Virus record (IMG/VR): IMGVR_UViG_3300042514_000757
Location: 1-64,000 of that record
From: a virus
Strand: one strand, 5' to 3'
Length of the DNA stretch: 64,000 nt
Part shown: piece after piece, positions 6,917 through 15,593 of the stretch
Layout of the letters: every line of letters starts with the position of its first letter
Position numbering within the stretch: the stretch's first letter is position 1
Program-made: the position numbers and the translations under genes
The notes under the pieces: generated by a model
What the model was told of the DNA's origin: nothing
Seen by the model: only the letters and a program-made list of their open reading frames with translations
Database searches by the model: none

Positions 6917-7440
6917 GCCCCCTGACCGAGCATTTTTCTTTTATCATATTTCCACTCAGAATGTGGACCATTTGCATCAACATACTGAAGGAATGCTTGA
7001 ACATGTCTATTACCTGTGAAAGGTTCTCTCCAATGTGGATATTCAATACCTTTATAGATGCATACATCACCTACATTTAGTTCATAAGATCTGATTTCAC
7101 CATCAACTTCAAAAAATATAGGCCAATCAGTTTCCTTTTCGAGGCAACAGGTAACTCCATACTCAGAACTAGGACGGTCTGTATGACGTTCTAGGACACT
7201 TTGGTTTCCATATATCCTTCCATATGAATATGTTGGATACAGAGTCATCTGGAGTTCTCTCTCCACCTTTGGGTGCATCCACAACAAAAGAGATTCTAGA
7301 AATATAGGACTGTAATATCCAAATGCATTTGCAATAGTTGGATCTGGTGGATTATTCAATAGTAATCTCAGCATTTCCATGTTGGTAGAAATATACTTGC
7401 ACATCTCTACTGGAATTGCATTTCTAATAACTTTAATCAT
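6913..7440 (-). CDS. 2-oxoglutarate/Fe(II)-dependent oxygenase (prolyl-4-hydroxylase-like)
   Basis: 175 residues. The iron triad is visible as H86-T-D88 (RHTDRP) and H136 (YPHWREP), with R145 as the likely 2-oxoglutarate anchor on the last strands. This is the arrangement of the prolyl-4-hydroxylase branch of double-stranded beta-helix oxygenases. Such enzymes use O2 and 2-oxoglutarate to hydroxylate a protein, nucleic acid or small molecule; the substrate cannot be read from the sequence. Last gene of the island, coupled by ATGA to the next oxygenase upstream. The host-type promoter downstream begins at its end, so its transcript is separate from the early cluster. Confidence 0.8.
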   Translation of the reverse strand: MIKVIRNAIPVEMCKYISTNMEMLRLLLNNPPDPTIANAFGYYSPIFLESLLLWMHPKVERELQMTLYPTYSYGRIYGNQSVLERHTDRPSSEYGVTCCLEKETDWPIFFEVDGEIRSYELNVGDVCIYKGIEYPHWREPFTGNRHVQAFLQYVDANGPHSEWKYDKRKMLGQGA

Positions 7441-8030
7441 AGACTTGATAAATTCATGTTAATGACACAGCGATACGGTTGTGTTTTCGTATAAGAACTC
7501 GAATGGTAATAATTTCCTGGGAAAAGAAGAAGTCTACCTTTTTTTGGTGCAACTCTCTGCTTAATTGTCCACTCATTTCGTTTTAAGTAATATTCATCCC
7601 TCTCAATCGTAGGAATATCCAACTTCTGATCGAAAATTACAGTATCACCATCACAGTCATTCACATAATATAGTGCAACATAATGTTTACTGTAATTATC
7701 AACATGAGGCATATGATAATCCATTGTTGAATCTGGATTGCCAAGTACAAAATTGAACCTCATTCTATCCAGGAAGTTGAAAGAAACTCCAGTCTTCTCA
7801 GTGATAGACAATACTAGAGGATAGATTGTGTTGAAGAAGTTAGAAATTGGTTTCTGCTCTTCATACAATTCATGAGTAAATCCATGAATATTCAGAGGTT
7901 GTTTCCCATATTCATAAGCAACAATATTTTTCCTAAAGTACCAGGGAAAAGTAGCACTATTAACAATGCTCAAAATGTGATTCTGATAATCTCTACTGAT
8001 GAAATCATCTATAACGATAATATCTTTCAT
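7437..8030 (-). CDS. 2-oxoglutarate/Fe(II)-dependent oxygenase
   Basis: 197 residues with a complete triad: H109-V-D111 and H176 (NYYHSSSY), and R187 on the final strand. Between them is the strand pattern of the jelly-roll core (VALYYVNDCDGDTVIF, about 118-133, and KGRLLLFPG, about 164-172). It resembles the protein at 8641-9207 (both have LYY-NDCDGDT), so the two are diverged paralogues. It overlaps both neighbours by 4 bases. Substrate unknown. Confidence 0.8.
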   Translation of the reverse strand: MKDIIVIDDFISRDYQNHILSIVNSATFPWYFRKNIVAYEYGKQPLNIHGFTHELYEEQKPISNFFNTIYPLVLSITEKTGVSFNFLDRMRFNFVLGNPDSTMDYHMPHVDNYSKHYVALYYVNDCDGDTVIFDQKLDIPTIERDEYYLKRNEWTIKQRVAPKKGRLLLFPGNYYHSSSYTKTQPYRCVINMNLSSL

Positions 8031-8644
8031 ATAGCATGTCCAAAAAACACTAGGGTTAATCTTGCAGTATCAATATCTTTACCAAAGAAATTATCTGCAC
8101 TGTGCCAAACTCTAGGATCGAAGATATTGCATCGATTGAATCTATTCTGAACTGTAATACTTGGAATCCATTGAGATCTATGATCTTTTCTGTATTGATC
8201 ATACTTCCTTCGGCCTTCAATGTCATCAGAGTTCACTTCTTCCATGAACATCTTAGAGTAATCATCACCATTAACATCCATTCTATCATTATAGAATGTA
8301 GTACCAGAATTAATTGGAGTTGGATCTGGATTTAAATAAACCATTCCAGCAACATTATACTTATCATCGTCAGTGTGAATCCACCCACTCCCATAAGTGT
8401 CATCAATAATTTGAAAAGAAGTCTGAAGAATAGAAAATGAATTCTTATCTGGGATATGATGAACTAACTTAGATGCAAAAGTATGAAAGAGAGTAATATC
8501 TACTTCATCTAGAAAATTACTTCTCAATCCAGGCCAATTTCCACGATCACCTTTAAAATATTCCTGCTGTAAAGCAAAATTCCTAACAAGAGATGGAGTT
8601 TCAAAGAAATTGTCAATTGTAATTAGTGGTAATCTATTTTTCAT
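8027..8644 (-). CDS. 2-oxoglutarate/Fe(II)-dependent oxygenase-like protein
   Basis: 205 residues. Likely ligands are H90-T-D92 (GWIHTDDD) and H181 (VWHSADNFFG), with R195 near the end (ARLTLVFF). The insert between strands (about residues 125-165) is longer than in its neighbours and strongly charged, so substrate access should differ. Coupled by ATGA on both sides within the island. Confidence 0.75.
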   Translation of the reverse strand: MKNRLPLITIDNFFETPSLVRNFALQQEYFKGDRGNWPGLRSNFLDEVDITLFHTFASKLVHHIPDKNSFSILQTSFQIIDDTYGSGWIHTDDDKYNVAGMVYLNPDPTPINSGTTFYNDRMDVNGDDYSKMFMEEVNSDDIEGRRKYDQYRKDHRSQWIPSITVQNRFNRCNIFDPRVWHSADNFFGKDIDTARLTLVFFGHAI

Positions 8645-9207
8645 TCTGTTACAAAATTAAAAGTAAGTACAAGTCTTCGAGAACACATTTTAGGGCAACC
8701 ACTTGCATGATAGTGCTTACCATCAAAACAAACAAATTTACCTTGTTCTGGTTTTATTCTTTGTTTGATAGTATATTTTTCATTTTGTTCAGTCTCATTG
8801 AAGATATAGGTATCTCCATCACAGTCATTGAGATAATAGAGTCCAACTTTATGCTGATACTGATAATCTACATGTGGATTATTGTAAGAATATGGTAAGT
8901 GTGGCATACTGTATACAGTATTCAGAAGAAATCCAAGTCTAACTCTCAGCAAATCTTTGAGAACCATATTCTCTCTATGTAAGAATTCAAGAAGAATTGG
9001 ATAATAAGAATTCAAATACTGATTAGATTGTCCTTCATTATACATCAAATTACAAAATCCCTGAGTATTCTTCTTACCCTCGGTGGTTCTTTCGTTTGTA
9101 ACTTCAGGAAGATAATGCCAATCAAATTCTCTAGACGTTGCTAGATCAAGTAAAAACTTCTGTTGAGATTTGGGAATAATGTCTTGAATTGTAATGATGT
9201 CATTCAT
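8641..9207 (-). CDS. 2-oxoglutarate/Fe(II)-dependent oxygenase
   Basis: 188 residues with H112-V-D114 and H167 (HYHASG) plus Arg at 177-178. Paralogue of the protein at 7437-8030: the order of motifs is the same and both carry NDCDGDT between the first and second ligands. Overlaps the cupin-like gene upstream by 8 bases and the next gene by 4. Substrate unknown. Confidence 0.8.
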   Translation of the reverse strand: MNDIITIQDIIPKSQQKFLLDLATSREFDWHYLPEVTNERTTEGKKNTQGFCNLMYNEGQSNQYLNSYYPILLEFLHRENMVLKDLLRVRLGFLLNTVYSMPHLPYSYNNPHVDYQYQHKVGLYYLNDCDGDTYIFNETEQNEKYTIKQRIKPEQGKFVCFDGKHYHASGCPKMCSRRLVLTFNFVTE

Positions 9208-9910
9208 AGTTTATCTTGTAATAATTACGATCTACAGACTGATTTGAAGTCGGTAACTTTTGCCAACATGGTATACTCATAGACAAACGTTTTCCTAAAG
9301 GAACTGCCCAATGATAAGCCCTAGAAGGAATATACAATCCATCCCCAGGTTTAAGAACAACTTCGGTTTCAACCTGTAGTTGATCTTCACTCAATGTGTG
9401 CTGTTGAGTTCCTGTCTTATATAGTGACGATATGCGATTCTTAAAGATCTTCCAATGAGTTTCACCTTCTACCTGAATTATGAAGTTGGAAGGATAATCA
9501 TCATGAATTTTAAATGACTTTGAATCCTCCAGACCACAATACACATGAATTGCAGTATCTATATCAAAGATTCGTTCAAAGACATTCAATAGATCATTCG
9601 TCTTCTGACTATAGAATCCATAGTTCATGATGATGAGAGTATTACCTGCATTGATTCCATCAGCAAGAAATCTTTTGTCCTGTACAAGTTTGTTACTAAT
9701 CCAGGCCTTCTGCTGTGCAGGAATATTGATCTTGTTTGAGAACTTATCAATCATCTCAAAGTCAAACAGATGAGGATTGTTCACACAGGTCTCAACATCT
9801 TGCCAAGAAAGATAGTCTTCTGGATTGTCTAGAAGGTTTTCAAAGTAATGAGATCTATCATTCACAATCAGATTAGTCTCATTTAAAATTCTTTGTCCGA
9901 TGTTATACAT
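9200..9910 (-). CDS. JmjC/cupin-8-like 2-oxoglutarate oxygenase
   Basis: Start taken at 9910 (MYNIGQRILN, 236 aa), which overlaps the upstream stop by 8 bases; a 256-residue reading is possible. H136-D-D138 (KIHDDY) and H200 (AYHWAVP) sit in a cupin fold (VEGETHWKIF, then KPGDGLYIPSRAYH). This is the layout of the JmjC-type ribosomal and protein hydroxylases rather than of its prolyl-hydroxylase-like neighbours. A protein substrate is therefore a reasonable family-level guess. It is the only member of this branch in the island. Confidence 0.75.
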   Translation of the reverse strand: MYNIGQRILNETNLIVNDRSHYFENLLDNPEDYLSWQDVETCVNNPHLFDFEMIDKFSNKINIPAQQKAWISNKLVQDKRFLADGINAGNTLIIMNYGFYSQKTNDLLNVFERIFDIDTAIHVYCGLEDSKSFKIHDDYPSNFIIQVEGETHWKIFKNRISSLYKTGTQQHTLSEDQLQVETEVVLKPGDGLYIPSRAYHWAVPLGKRLSMSIPCWQKLPTSNQSVDRNYYKINYE

Positions 9911-10487
9911 TGTACTTGATTGCAATGTTGAATGAAATCGAGATTCTCTCTTCTTCCGTTTCGTTTTCATCTACGGAGTGTGGAACATAAGATGGAAATA
10001 GAATCAATCTACCAACCTTTGGAGGATACTTACATACGCTTCCACTGATAGGTGTATAGTTAGCAACTCTAGATGCTGAAGTTACAATGAAATCTTCCTG
10101 AAAGTTCTTGTAGAACACAATCTGAGGACTATCATCATTGCACTTCACATAATAGACACCAGATACAAATGACCCATGGTGAATGTGAGTCTTGTTTGAA
10201 TTGTTCTTTTGATTGATATTCACCCACATATTACCCATCTCTAGGGTTGTGCTTGCATCATATCCATAATCATGTAAGCACTGGTTTGCATTTACCATGA
10301 TGTAGTTATACAGTTCTGGTAGATCTTTAGGATTAATATCGTTAGATTGCCAACCCCCAAGATTACTAATGCTTCTACCAGCAGGATCTTTCTCTCTAGC
10401 AGTATAACAATACTGTAATATGGTTTTGTTATCAATTCCAGTGTCAGTCCACCACACTGGAGTAGGGAAGTAGTAATCTAGATTCAT
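9903..10487 (-). CDS. Putative 2OG-Fe(II) oxygenase (TIGR02466-like)
   Basis: 194 residues. The pattern THIHHGSFVSGVYYV (about 100-114), KVGRLILFPSYVPHSV (157-172) and ERISISFNI (180-188) matches from memory the family of phage and marine-bacterial putative oxygenases called 2OG-FeII_Oxy_5. Likely ligands are H101 or H103 and H170, with R181 for 2-oxoglutarate. It is a relative of the protein at 11804-12403. Coupled by ATGA to 10484. Confidence 0.75.
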   Translation of the reverse strand: MNLDYYFPTPVWWTDTGIDNKTILQYCYTAREKDPAGRSISNLGGWQSNDINPKDLPELYNYIMVNANQCLHDYGYDASTTLEMGNMWVNINQKNNSNKTHIHHGSFVSGVYYVKCNDDSPQIVFYKNFQEDFIVTSASRVANYTPISGSVCKYPPKVGRLILFPSYVPHSVDENETEEERISISFNIAIKYNV

Positions 10488-11023
10488 AAGACTATGGGGA
10501 TAAAACTAAAGTTTTCACTAATCATGTTAGAAGTTTGGAGATCAAATCCTAGGGTAATTCTTTCGTCATCAAAGTCTTCATCTACTCTAACGTGATGATA
10601 TCTGAATCCAGGCCCAATATAAATCTGACCTGGTTGATTCTGTATCTCATACATTATATTACCATTATGCGAATCTGTAAAGACCGTGGTTGTTTTGTGA
10701 TCAGTGATACTTATATATCCATGAATTGGAAAGTCATGACTATGTGATTGCAATACTTGATCCTTAGTGTGTAGGTTAATCCAACTCTGCAACCACAACT
10801 GATCATGAGTAGTTGTATAATCTCGAATACATCTCAATAACTCTGTATAAAGTTTGTACACATGTTGATTACATGATGCAATACTAAAGAAATTGTACAT
10901 GTAGTAATAATCTGTAGAGTTATTCCTACCAAAGATATGATGAAATTTGTTGTTGGATAACTTGATGTAGTCTGTGAGTTCTTTTACTTCGATATCAATT
11001 TTATACGTTTTGTAGTCATTCAT
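10484..11023 (-). CDS. Putative 2-oxoglutarate oxygenase-like protein
   Basis: Start at 11023 (MNDYKTYKID, 179 aa), which overlaps the upstream TGA as ATGA. The region SHSHDFPIHGYISI (about 93-106), then PGQIYIGPGFRYHHV (131-145) and ERITLGF (154-160), has the same order as in the 2OG-FeII_Oxy_5 proteins beside it. The similarity is weaker, so enzymatic activity is less certain. Candidate ligands are H94/H96, D97, H143/H144 and R155. Confidence 0.65.
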   Translation of the reverse strand: MNDYKTYKIDIEVKELTDYIKLSNNKFHHIFGRNNSTDYYYMYNFFSIASCNQHVYKLYTELLRCIRDYTTTHDQLWLQSWINLHTKDQVLQSHSHDFPIHGYISITDHKTTTVFTDSHNGNIMYEIQNQPGQIYIGPGFRYHHVRVDEDFDDERITLGFDLQTSNMISENFSFIPIVL

Positions 11024-11802
11024 ATCATAGGAGTGTAAGAGATAGCATATGTGTGAGACCACCTGAAGTCCACAGAAGAATCAATGTATGGTGAATGAGG
11101 AGTATGAGAATTGTATAGAGTCATCTTAGATTGAATACTAGGTGCAATTCCAACAGGTTCAAATCCCCAATATTCATACTCATCTTGACTCATATTCTTC
11201 CACTCAGAAAGTCTCTTCCTATCAAGAAAAAGTTCCTTACATTCATTGAATCTTGGATGAGATTCGTGTACCTGAAAGTCAAAGTACATTTTATTATCAT
11301 CACCTCTATAAGTTTTGCCCTTATATTCATATAGAGATGTTCCAGAAGTACCTTCTTTATGATCAGAAAACCAAAAATTTGCAACTACACCACAAGGAAA
11401 ATCCATATGAGGTAATCTAAAGTATTCGAGTGGTTTTGATTTCTCCCTAAAGTATACATTTCCCCACTCACTAAATCTCATATCAAAGTGAGGAGGAAAC
11501 TGAGGTTTGAAATAGGTTTTGATTAATATTAATATTCCCCTACACATCCATTCGGGTAAATGAATAGCCTCAAATGGGTTTGCTTCTTTACACTGTTGGT
11601 TGTTGTGCGTTTTGATAATAGGGAAGCAAGATGCCAATTCTTTATACATTTCAAATCCATTATCCAAGAATGGATTATCTGCTATCCAATATCCTACAGT
11701 GTCAGTTAATTTAATGTATTGGATATTCCATTCATCATACTTTTTGACTTTAATTACGTCGTCAAATTCATTTGCATCTGGATAACAATATCTAAAATTC
11801 AT
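11020..11802 (-). CDS. Putative oxygenase-like protein (260 aa)
   Basis: The longest of the jelly-roll-like proteins in the island. RLPHMDFPCGVVANFWFS (about 129-146) gives a possible H132-x-D134 pair on the first strand, and YNSHTPHSPYI near residue 235 supplies the distal His. A long charged middle (about 155-215) separates them. I place it with the 2-oxoglutarate oxygenases because of this order and its neighbours; a non-catalytic binding protein with the same fold is the alternative. Confidence 0.6.
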   Translation of the reverse strand: MNFRYCYPDANEFDDVIKVKKYDEWNIQYIKLTDTVGYWIADNPFLDNGFEMYKELASCFPIIKTHNNQQCKEANPFEAIHLPEWMCRGILILIKTYFKPQFPPHFDMRFSEWGNVYFREKSKPLEYFRLPHMDFPCGVVANFWFSDHKEGTSGTSLYEYKGKTYRGDDNKMYFDFQVHESHPRFNECKELFLDRKRLSEWKNMSQDEYEYWGFEPVGIAPSIQSKMTLYNSHTPHSPYIDSSVDFRWSHTYAISYTPMI

Positions 11803-11803
11803 T

Positions 11804-12403
11804 TCATGTTCCCTTTATGTTATAAGTAAGAACTATTCTTTCTTCATCAGTAGAATTCTCTTGTGTCCTATGATTAATCCATGGAGGAAAGATAAGAACG
11901 TCATTTGTAGTAACTTCCAATTCTCTCCACAATTGCTTCTCTGGATTGAATGGTAGTCCAAGTTTATGGTACTCTAAAGGATCTCTAAACTCAATATTAC
12001 CAGATCCTTCTGGACACTTCAGGTAAGCAGAAACAACCATGTCAGACATATTATGAACATGTTCGACGGTTTTTCCTGTTCTTCTGTGAACATTAATCCA
12101 TGACTTGGTGATGATACTATTGGAAGATAAAAGTTGATTCATCTCCCAAATATATGCAATTCTAGATACCAACCATTTGTGATAATCATTTAAGAGTGGA
12201 GAGTTATGAGGTTCTAACTCGTTATCATAAACTCCAACTCTTGCTGTGGATATTGCATCACCAGTTTCTAATAGACTAGACTCTGGTGATACAGACCAAT
12301 GAGTTCGCAGAGACTCAATCAGAGGATTAAGTTTATCTAAATCAAACTCGTATTTAAATTTCCAAATCAAAGGTGGCCATAAATGTATTGGTGTTCCATC
12401 CAT
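11804..12403 (-). CDS. Putative 2OG-Fe(II) oxygenase (TIGR02466-like)
   Basis: 199 residues. KTVEHVHNMSDMVVSAYLK (about 111-129), DVLIFPPWINHRT (168-180) and ERIVLTYNI (188-196) match the 2OG-FeII_Oxy_5 pattern, with H115 or H117 and H178 as metal ligands and R189 for 2-oxoglutarate. It is a relative of the protein at 9903-10487. Only 1 base separates it from 11802 and 3 from the coiled-coil gene upstream, so it is part of one transcript. Confidence 0.75.
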   Translation of the reverse strand: MDGTPIHLWPPLIWKFKYEFDLDKLNPLIESLRTHWSVSPESSLLETGDAISTARVGVYDNELEPHNSPLLNDYHKWLVSRIAYIWEMNQLLSSNSIITKSWINVHRRTGKTVEHVHNMSDMVVSAYLKCPEGSGNIEFRDPLEYHKLGLPFNPEKQLWRELEVTTNDVLIFPPWINHRTQENSTDEERIVLTYNIKGT

Positions 12404-12406
12404 AAA

Positions 12407-12628
12407 TCAAGAAATTCCACACTCCTCTTTTGCTAATTCCAGACCTTCAATAGCACCTTGAAGTTTAATGATTAGTTCATACATCTCTTGACGCTTTTGA
12501 AAGTCAATTGTAGTAATACCATAAGGATTTAGTTTGGTATCAGCAAATTCTACCTCAAGTTTTTCTTTATCTTCAATTGCCATTTGAATTTGACCTTTAA
12601 AATTATCAATCAGTTCATCAATAGTCAT
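12407..12628 (-). CDS. Small coiled-coil protein (73 aa)
   Basis: A charged amphipathic helix protein (MTIDELIDNFKGQIQMAIED) with heptad-like spacing and no catalytic motif. It sits between the oxygenases and the DUF6065-like gene and overlaps the latter by 4 bases. It may be a scaffold or an unrelated small phage gene. Confidence 0.7.
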   Translation of the reverse strand: MTIDELIDNFKGQIQMAIEDKEKLEVEFADTKLNPYGITTIDFQKRQEMYELIIKLQGAIEGLELAKEECGIS

Positions 12629-13398
12629 AATTTCCGATCTCCTGTTCTATAGCGTTTAAAAATTTCTGTCACTCTATTTATTCTAGATTGAACCGAATCA
12701 TATCTCATTGTATTGCATCTATTTGCATAGACAAATGATTCCTCCATATCATACTCCACTTGTCCAGCACTGTCAATAATGGTCTCAAAGTTATTGAGGT
12801 TCAAATACTTCCTATTTACAGGTACGTACTGAACTAAAGGTGTTCCAGCCTTTACAAATGTTTCACCTTCAAGTACATGCCAAAAAAGTTGAACATTCAT
12901 AACATGTGCATATCTGGGGTCTAGAATTCCATATGCTGGAGTAAATCTAGATTCATTGTTATATGCAACTGGCATTTGTATGAATACAATATCATCAGAT
13001 GCTTTCACTCTCCATGGAGTCTCAACTTTAACAATTTGCTTAAGAGTATTATCTGGATTATCTAATAGTGGTTCAACTTGCTTTTCATCATGCTTATCAA
13101 TATACCCATACATACCACGTTTGAATAGGTATGGTGTTTCCCAAGTAAAACTAGATCCATCACCATTGGTAGTGATAGTAAAGTCTGCAGGAGCAACTAA
13201 TACGTAACCAGCATGAGCAAGATTAGTGATTCCTGGGCAATTTGAAGATGACATGAAACCAGAGAAAGGACATTTCTTTTTCCTTACTTCTGGTTCCATC
13301 CATTTCCTTCTAATTGAATGTGATGTAATGATTGGGTATAAGTCAGTCACTCCAGGTTCTAGTGAATAGAACCTGATCCAACTCTTTTTTCTAAACAT
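12625..13398 (-). CDS. DUF6065-like protein (257 aa)
   Basis: The order of features R-RKWM (about 30-34), CPG-TNLAHAGYVLVAPADF (about 54-73), VETPWRVKA (125-133) and a closing GETFVKAGTPLVQYVPV (about 178-194) resembles, from memory, the DUF6065 family, whose function is unknown. The match is by pattern and not certain. It lies between the halogenase and the oxygenases, 27 bases after the halogenase stop. A profile search would decide. Confidence 0.6.
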   Translation of the reverse strand: MFRKKSWIRFYSLEPGVTDLYPIITSHSIRRKWMEPEVRKKKCPFSGFMSSSNCPGITNLAHAGYVLVAPADFTITTNGDGSSFTWETPYLFKRGMYGYIDKHDEKQVEPLLDNPDNTLKQIVKVETPWRVKASDDIVFIQMPVAYNNESRFTPAYGILDPRYAHVMNVQLFWHVLEGETFVKAGTPLVQYVPVNRKYLNLNNFETIIDSAGQVEYDMEESFVYANRCNTMRYDSVQSRINRVTEIFKRYRTGDRKL

Positions 13399-13425
13399 AA
13401 TTTATCTACCTTTATTCAGATTATA

Positions 13426-15030
13426 TCATGCATCAACGTGTTCGTCAACCCCATCGTAAATATTATCTCGGAGAAACTCATAGTGAGAAGGTAATGTTTG
13501 AACATACTCAACAATATGATCTCTATATTGTTCATATTTTCGCTTGGAGTCTTCAATCCTATCTAAAGGCCATCCATTACTTTCATAGATTTGCTCAACT
13601 TGCCTCTTATACGAAAGTGGTTTCATTCCCATTCCAGCAGCAATATAATTTGTACCACTGGTTCTAGTCTCCCAGTAATTATTCTGAAGTGATCCTGCAA
13701 GGAAACTTTGATATGATGCTTGATGATTCACAAATACGTTCATCATATCTGGATTGTATTCATTAATGTTTGTTGCCCATCTCCAGTATGGAGTATCATC
13801 TCTCATAGAGAACGCATAGTGCATAGAAACAAAATCCACAAATCCAGTCAATTCATGATCAACAGCAAAGTTGTATCCATCAATTTCAGATCTGGTTACT
13901 CTACCCTCTCTACGATTGATAAGATCTACCAGTTTAATCACATTTTCATGAGTTGTGAGCAGTCCTGTAGATTCTAAAGGTTCTACGAATCCATAGGACA
14001 ATCCAATTCCAACAACGTTTCTAACCCATGCACGTTCTCTCTTTCCATGACGAATATTAATATGGAACATTTCTGCTTCTTCTGCTCTCTTTGGATCAGT
14101 TTTTGCTAAATGCTCTCTGAATTCTTTTTGTGCATCCTCTTTAGATGTAAAGCGAGATGAGTAAACATATCCCGTTCCAATACGATTCCAGAGAGGAATA
14201 TTCCAAACCCATCCATTGTCTAGTGCATGACAATCGGTAACATTGTGCATTTCATTTTCCCTATCAATATAGGGGATTCTGCAAGCCCATGCACTATCGT
14301 TTGCAAGTTTCTTACTGAAAGGTCTGAAAATAGAACCCATATACCCCTCAAGGAGCATGGATTTAAATCCAGTACAATCAATATAAAGATCTGCACAAAT
14401 TGCAGTCTCTTCATCAAGAACTAGATATTTGATTGATTGATCTTTGTTTGGTTCATATCCAGTAATGTTACCAACAATATGTTGAACTCCATTAGGAATA
14501 CAAATATTTTCCTTTAACCACTTACCAAATAGTTCCGCATCCATGTGGTATGCAGTATCATATTTAAAACTAAAGTTTCTAATTTTATTGTCTTTATTTC
14601 TGGTCTGTTTGTTGTACTTGGCCAAGAAGGTATTGGCATTATAGAACTCAGCAAAAGTATCTGGAGTATAACTCTCATCAAAGAGAGCAATTTCTGCCCA
14701 AGTATTCAGACCATTATGCTTATCGGTGAAATCAAACTCTGCACCAAAAGGATATTCAAAATGACTTCCATCATTTTCACGGAAGTTAGTAAATCGAATA
14801 GAATTTTTGTAAGTTGCATTACATGCCTTCATCCAATCTTCATCCTTAATATCCAAAAGATCTAAGAATCGATTGATATGACCAAGAGTAGATTCTCCCA
14901 CGCCAACTGTTTTGACATTGGGAGATTCAACTAAAGCAATTTCCAAAAATGGGCACAGTTTACTAAGTGCTGCAGCAGTCATCCATCCAGAAGAACCACC
15001 ACCAACAATTACGACGCTTTCAATTTTCAT
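13426..15030 (-). CDS. prnA: Flavin-dependent (tryptophan-type) halogenase
   Basis: 534 residues and apparently complete. VVIVGGGSSGWMTA (7-20) is the FAD-binding GxGxxG motif. WVWNIP (274-279) is the halogenase WxWxIP signature. K75 (ATYKNS) aligns with the catalytic lysine that carries the chloramine/HOCl intermediate in PrnA, and GFVEPLESTG (about 347-356) holds the glutamate-serine pair by the active site. These enzymes use FADH2, O2 and halide to halogenate an indole or phenol ring; no flavin reductase is visible in this window, so a host one would be needed. The substrate could be free tryptophan, another small molecule or a protein side chain. It heads the oxygenase chain, 39 bases after a 163-residue gene that has a late promoter. 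Confidence 0.9.
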   Translation of the reverse strand: MKIESVVIVGGGSSGWMTAAALSKLCPFLEIALVESPNVKTVGVGESTLGHINRFLDLLDIKDEDWMKACNATYKNSIRFTNFRENDGSHFEYPFGAEFDFTDKHNGLNTWAEIALFDESYTPDTFAEFYNANTFLAKYNKQTRNKDNKIRNFSFKYDTAYHMDAELFGKWLKENICIPNGVQHIVGNITGYEPNKDQSIKYLVLDEETAICADLYIDCTGFKSMLLEGYMGSIFRPFSKKLANDSAWACRIPYIDRENEMHNVTDCHALDNGWVWNIPLWNRIGTGYVYSSRFTSKEDAQKEFREHLAKTDPKRAEEAEMFHINIRHGKRERAWVRNVVGIGLSYGFVEPLESTGLLTTHENVIKLVDLINRREGRVTRSEIDGYNFAVDHELTGFVDFVSMHYAFSMRDDTPYWRWATNINEYNPDMMNVFVNHQASYQSFLAGSLQNNYWETRTSGTNYIAAGMGMKPLSYKRQVEQIYESNGWPLDRIEDSKRKYEQYRDHIVEYVQTLPSHYEFLRDNIYDGVDEHVDA

Positions 15031-15069
15031 AAGTTTTTCAGATAAATGATCAAGAAATAAATTTAAATA

Positions 15070-15561
15070 TCAATCTTCCTTTTTATAACCTTTCCATCCA
15101 GGATATCTTACCCAGGCAGGTTTTTCCATTGTAGAAATACCACATGGTTTATCTGCACCTGGTTCTTCGTTCTCTGCAAACTCTAGAAGTTCTTCGAGAA
15201 CCATTAAATTCTCTTGAGACTGTTGTTTTGGTTTGGGTAAAGTCTCTTTTACATTTTTAATATGATCAACCCAAGTATTTGTTCCACTGACCATATCCTT
15301 ATATAGCATATCAAGTTGCTCTCCAACATCACCATAAGCAACTTTTCTTGCCATACCTGGATCAGTATATGGTTGATCCCTCTTCACCCAAACCATATGT
15401 CCTTTTTTGGGTGAATATTCTAGAGTCCATTCTAGAGCAACTTCATCTGGAGCATCAACCCAAAGCATTGCTGCTCCAGGTCCTTCATAAATTTCATACT
15501 CTTCTCCAGGATCTTTAATTTCGTGAATGTATCCTTGAAATCCTACTAATACCTTTTTCAT
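15070..15561 (-). CDS. Hypothetical protein, possible tail-fibre accessory (163 aa)
   Basis: An acidic soluble protein. Its centre (about residues 76-105: YGDVGEQLDMLYKDMVSGTN, then TWVDHIKNVKETL) matches the 'YaDigdQLDmLyhdi...w...I..vK' pattern seen in small phage tail-fibre-adjacent proteins. Its own late promoter (15586-15593) and the position between adhesins and the halogenase suggest a virion or assembly role. The exact role is unknown. Confidence 0.65.
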   Translation of the reverse strand: MKKVLVGFQGYIHEIKDPGEEYEIYEGPGAAMLWVDAPDEVALEWTLEYSPKKGHMVWVKRDQPYTDPGMARKVAYGDVGEQLDMLYKDMVSGTNTWVDHIKNVKETLPKPKQQSQENLMVLEELLEFAENEEPGADKPCGISTMEKPAWVRYPGWKGYKKED

Positions 15562-15585
15562 GTTTAAATTACTCCTTTCCTATGG

Positions 15586-15593
15586 TATTTATA
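15586..15593 (-). promoter_or_regulatory. T4-type late promoter
   Basis: TATAAATA on the minus strand, about 25 bases before the start of the 163-residue gene. It is the nearest promoter upstream of the halogenase and the whole oxygenase island, which follow without a visible terminator. Confidence 0.75.
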
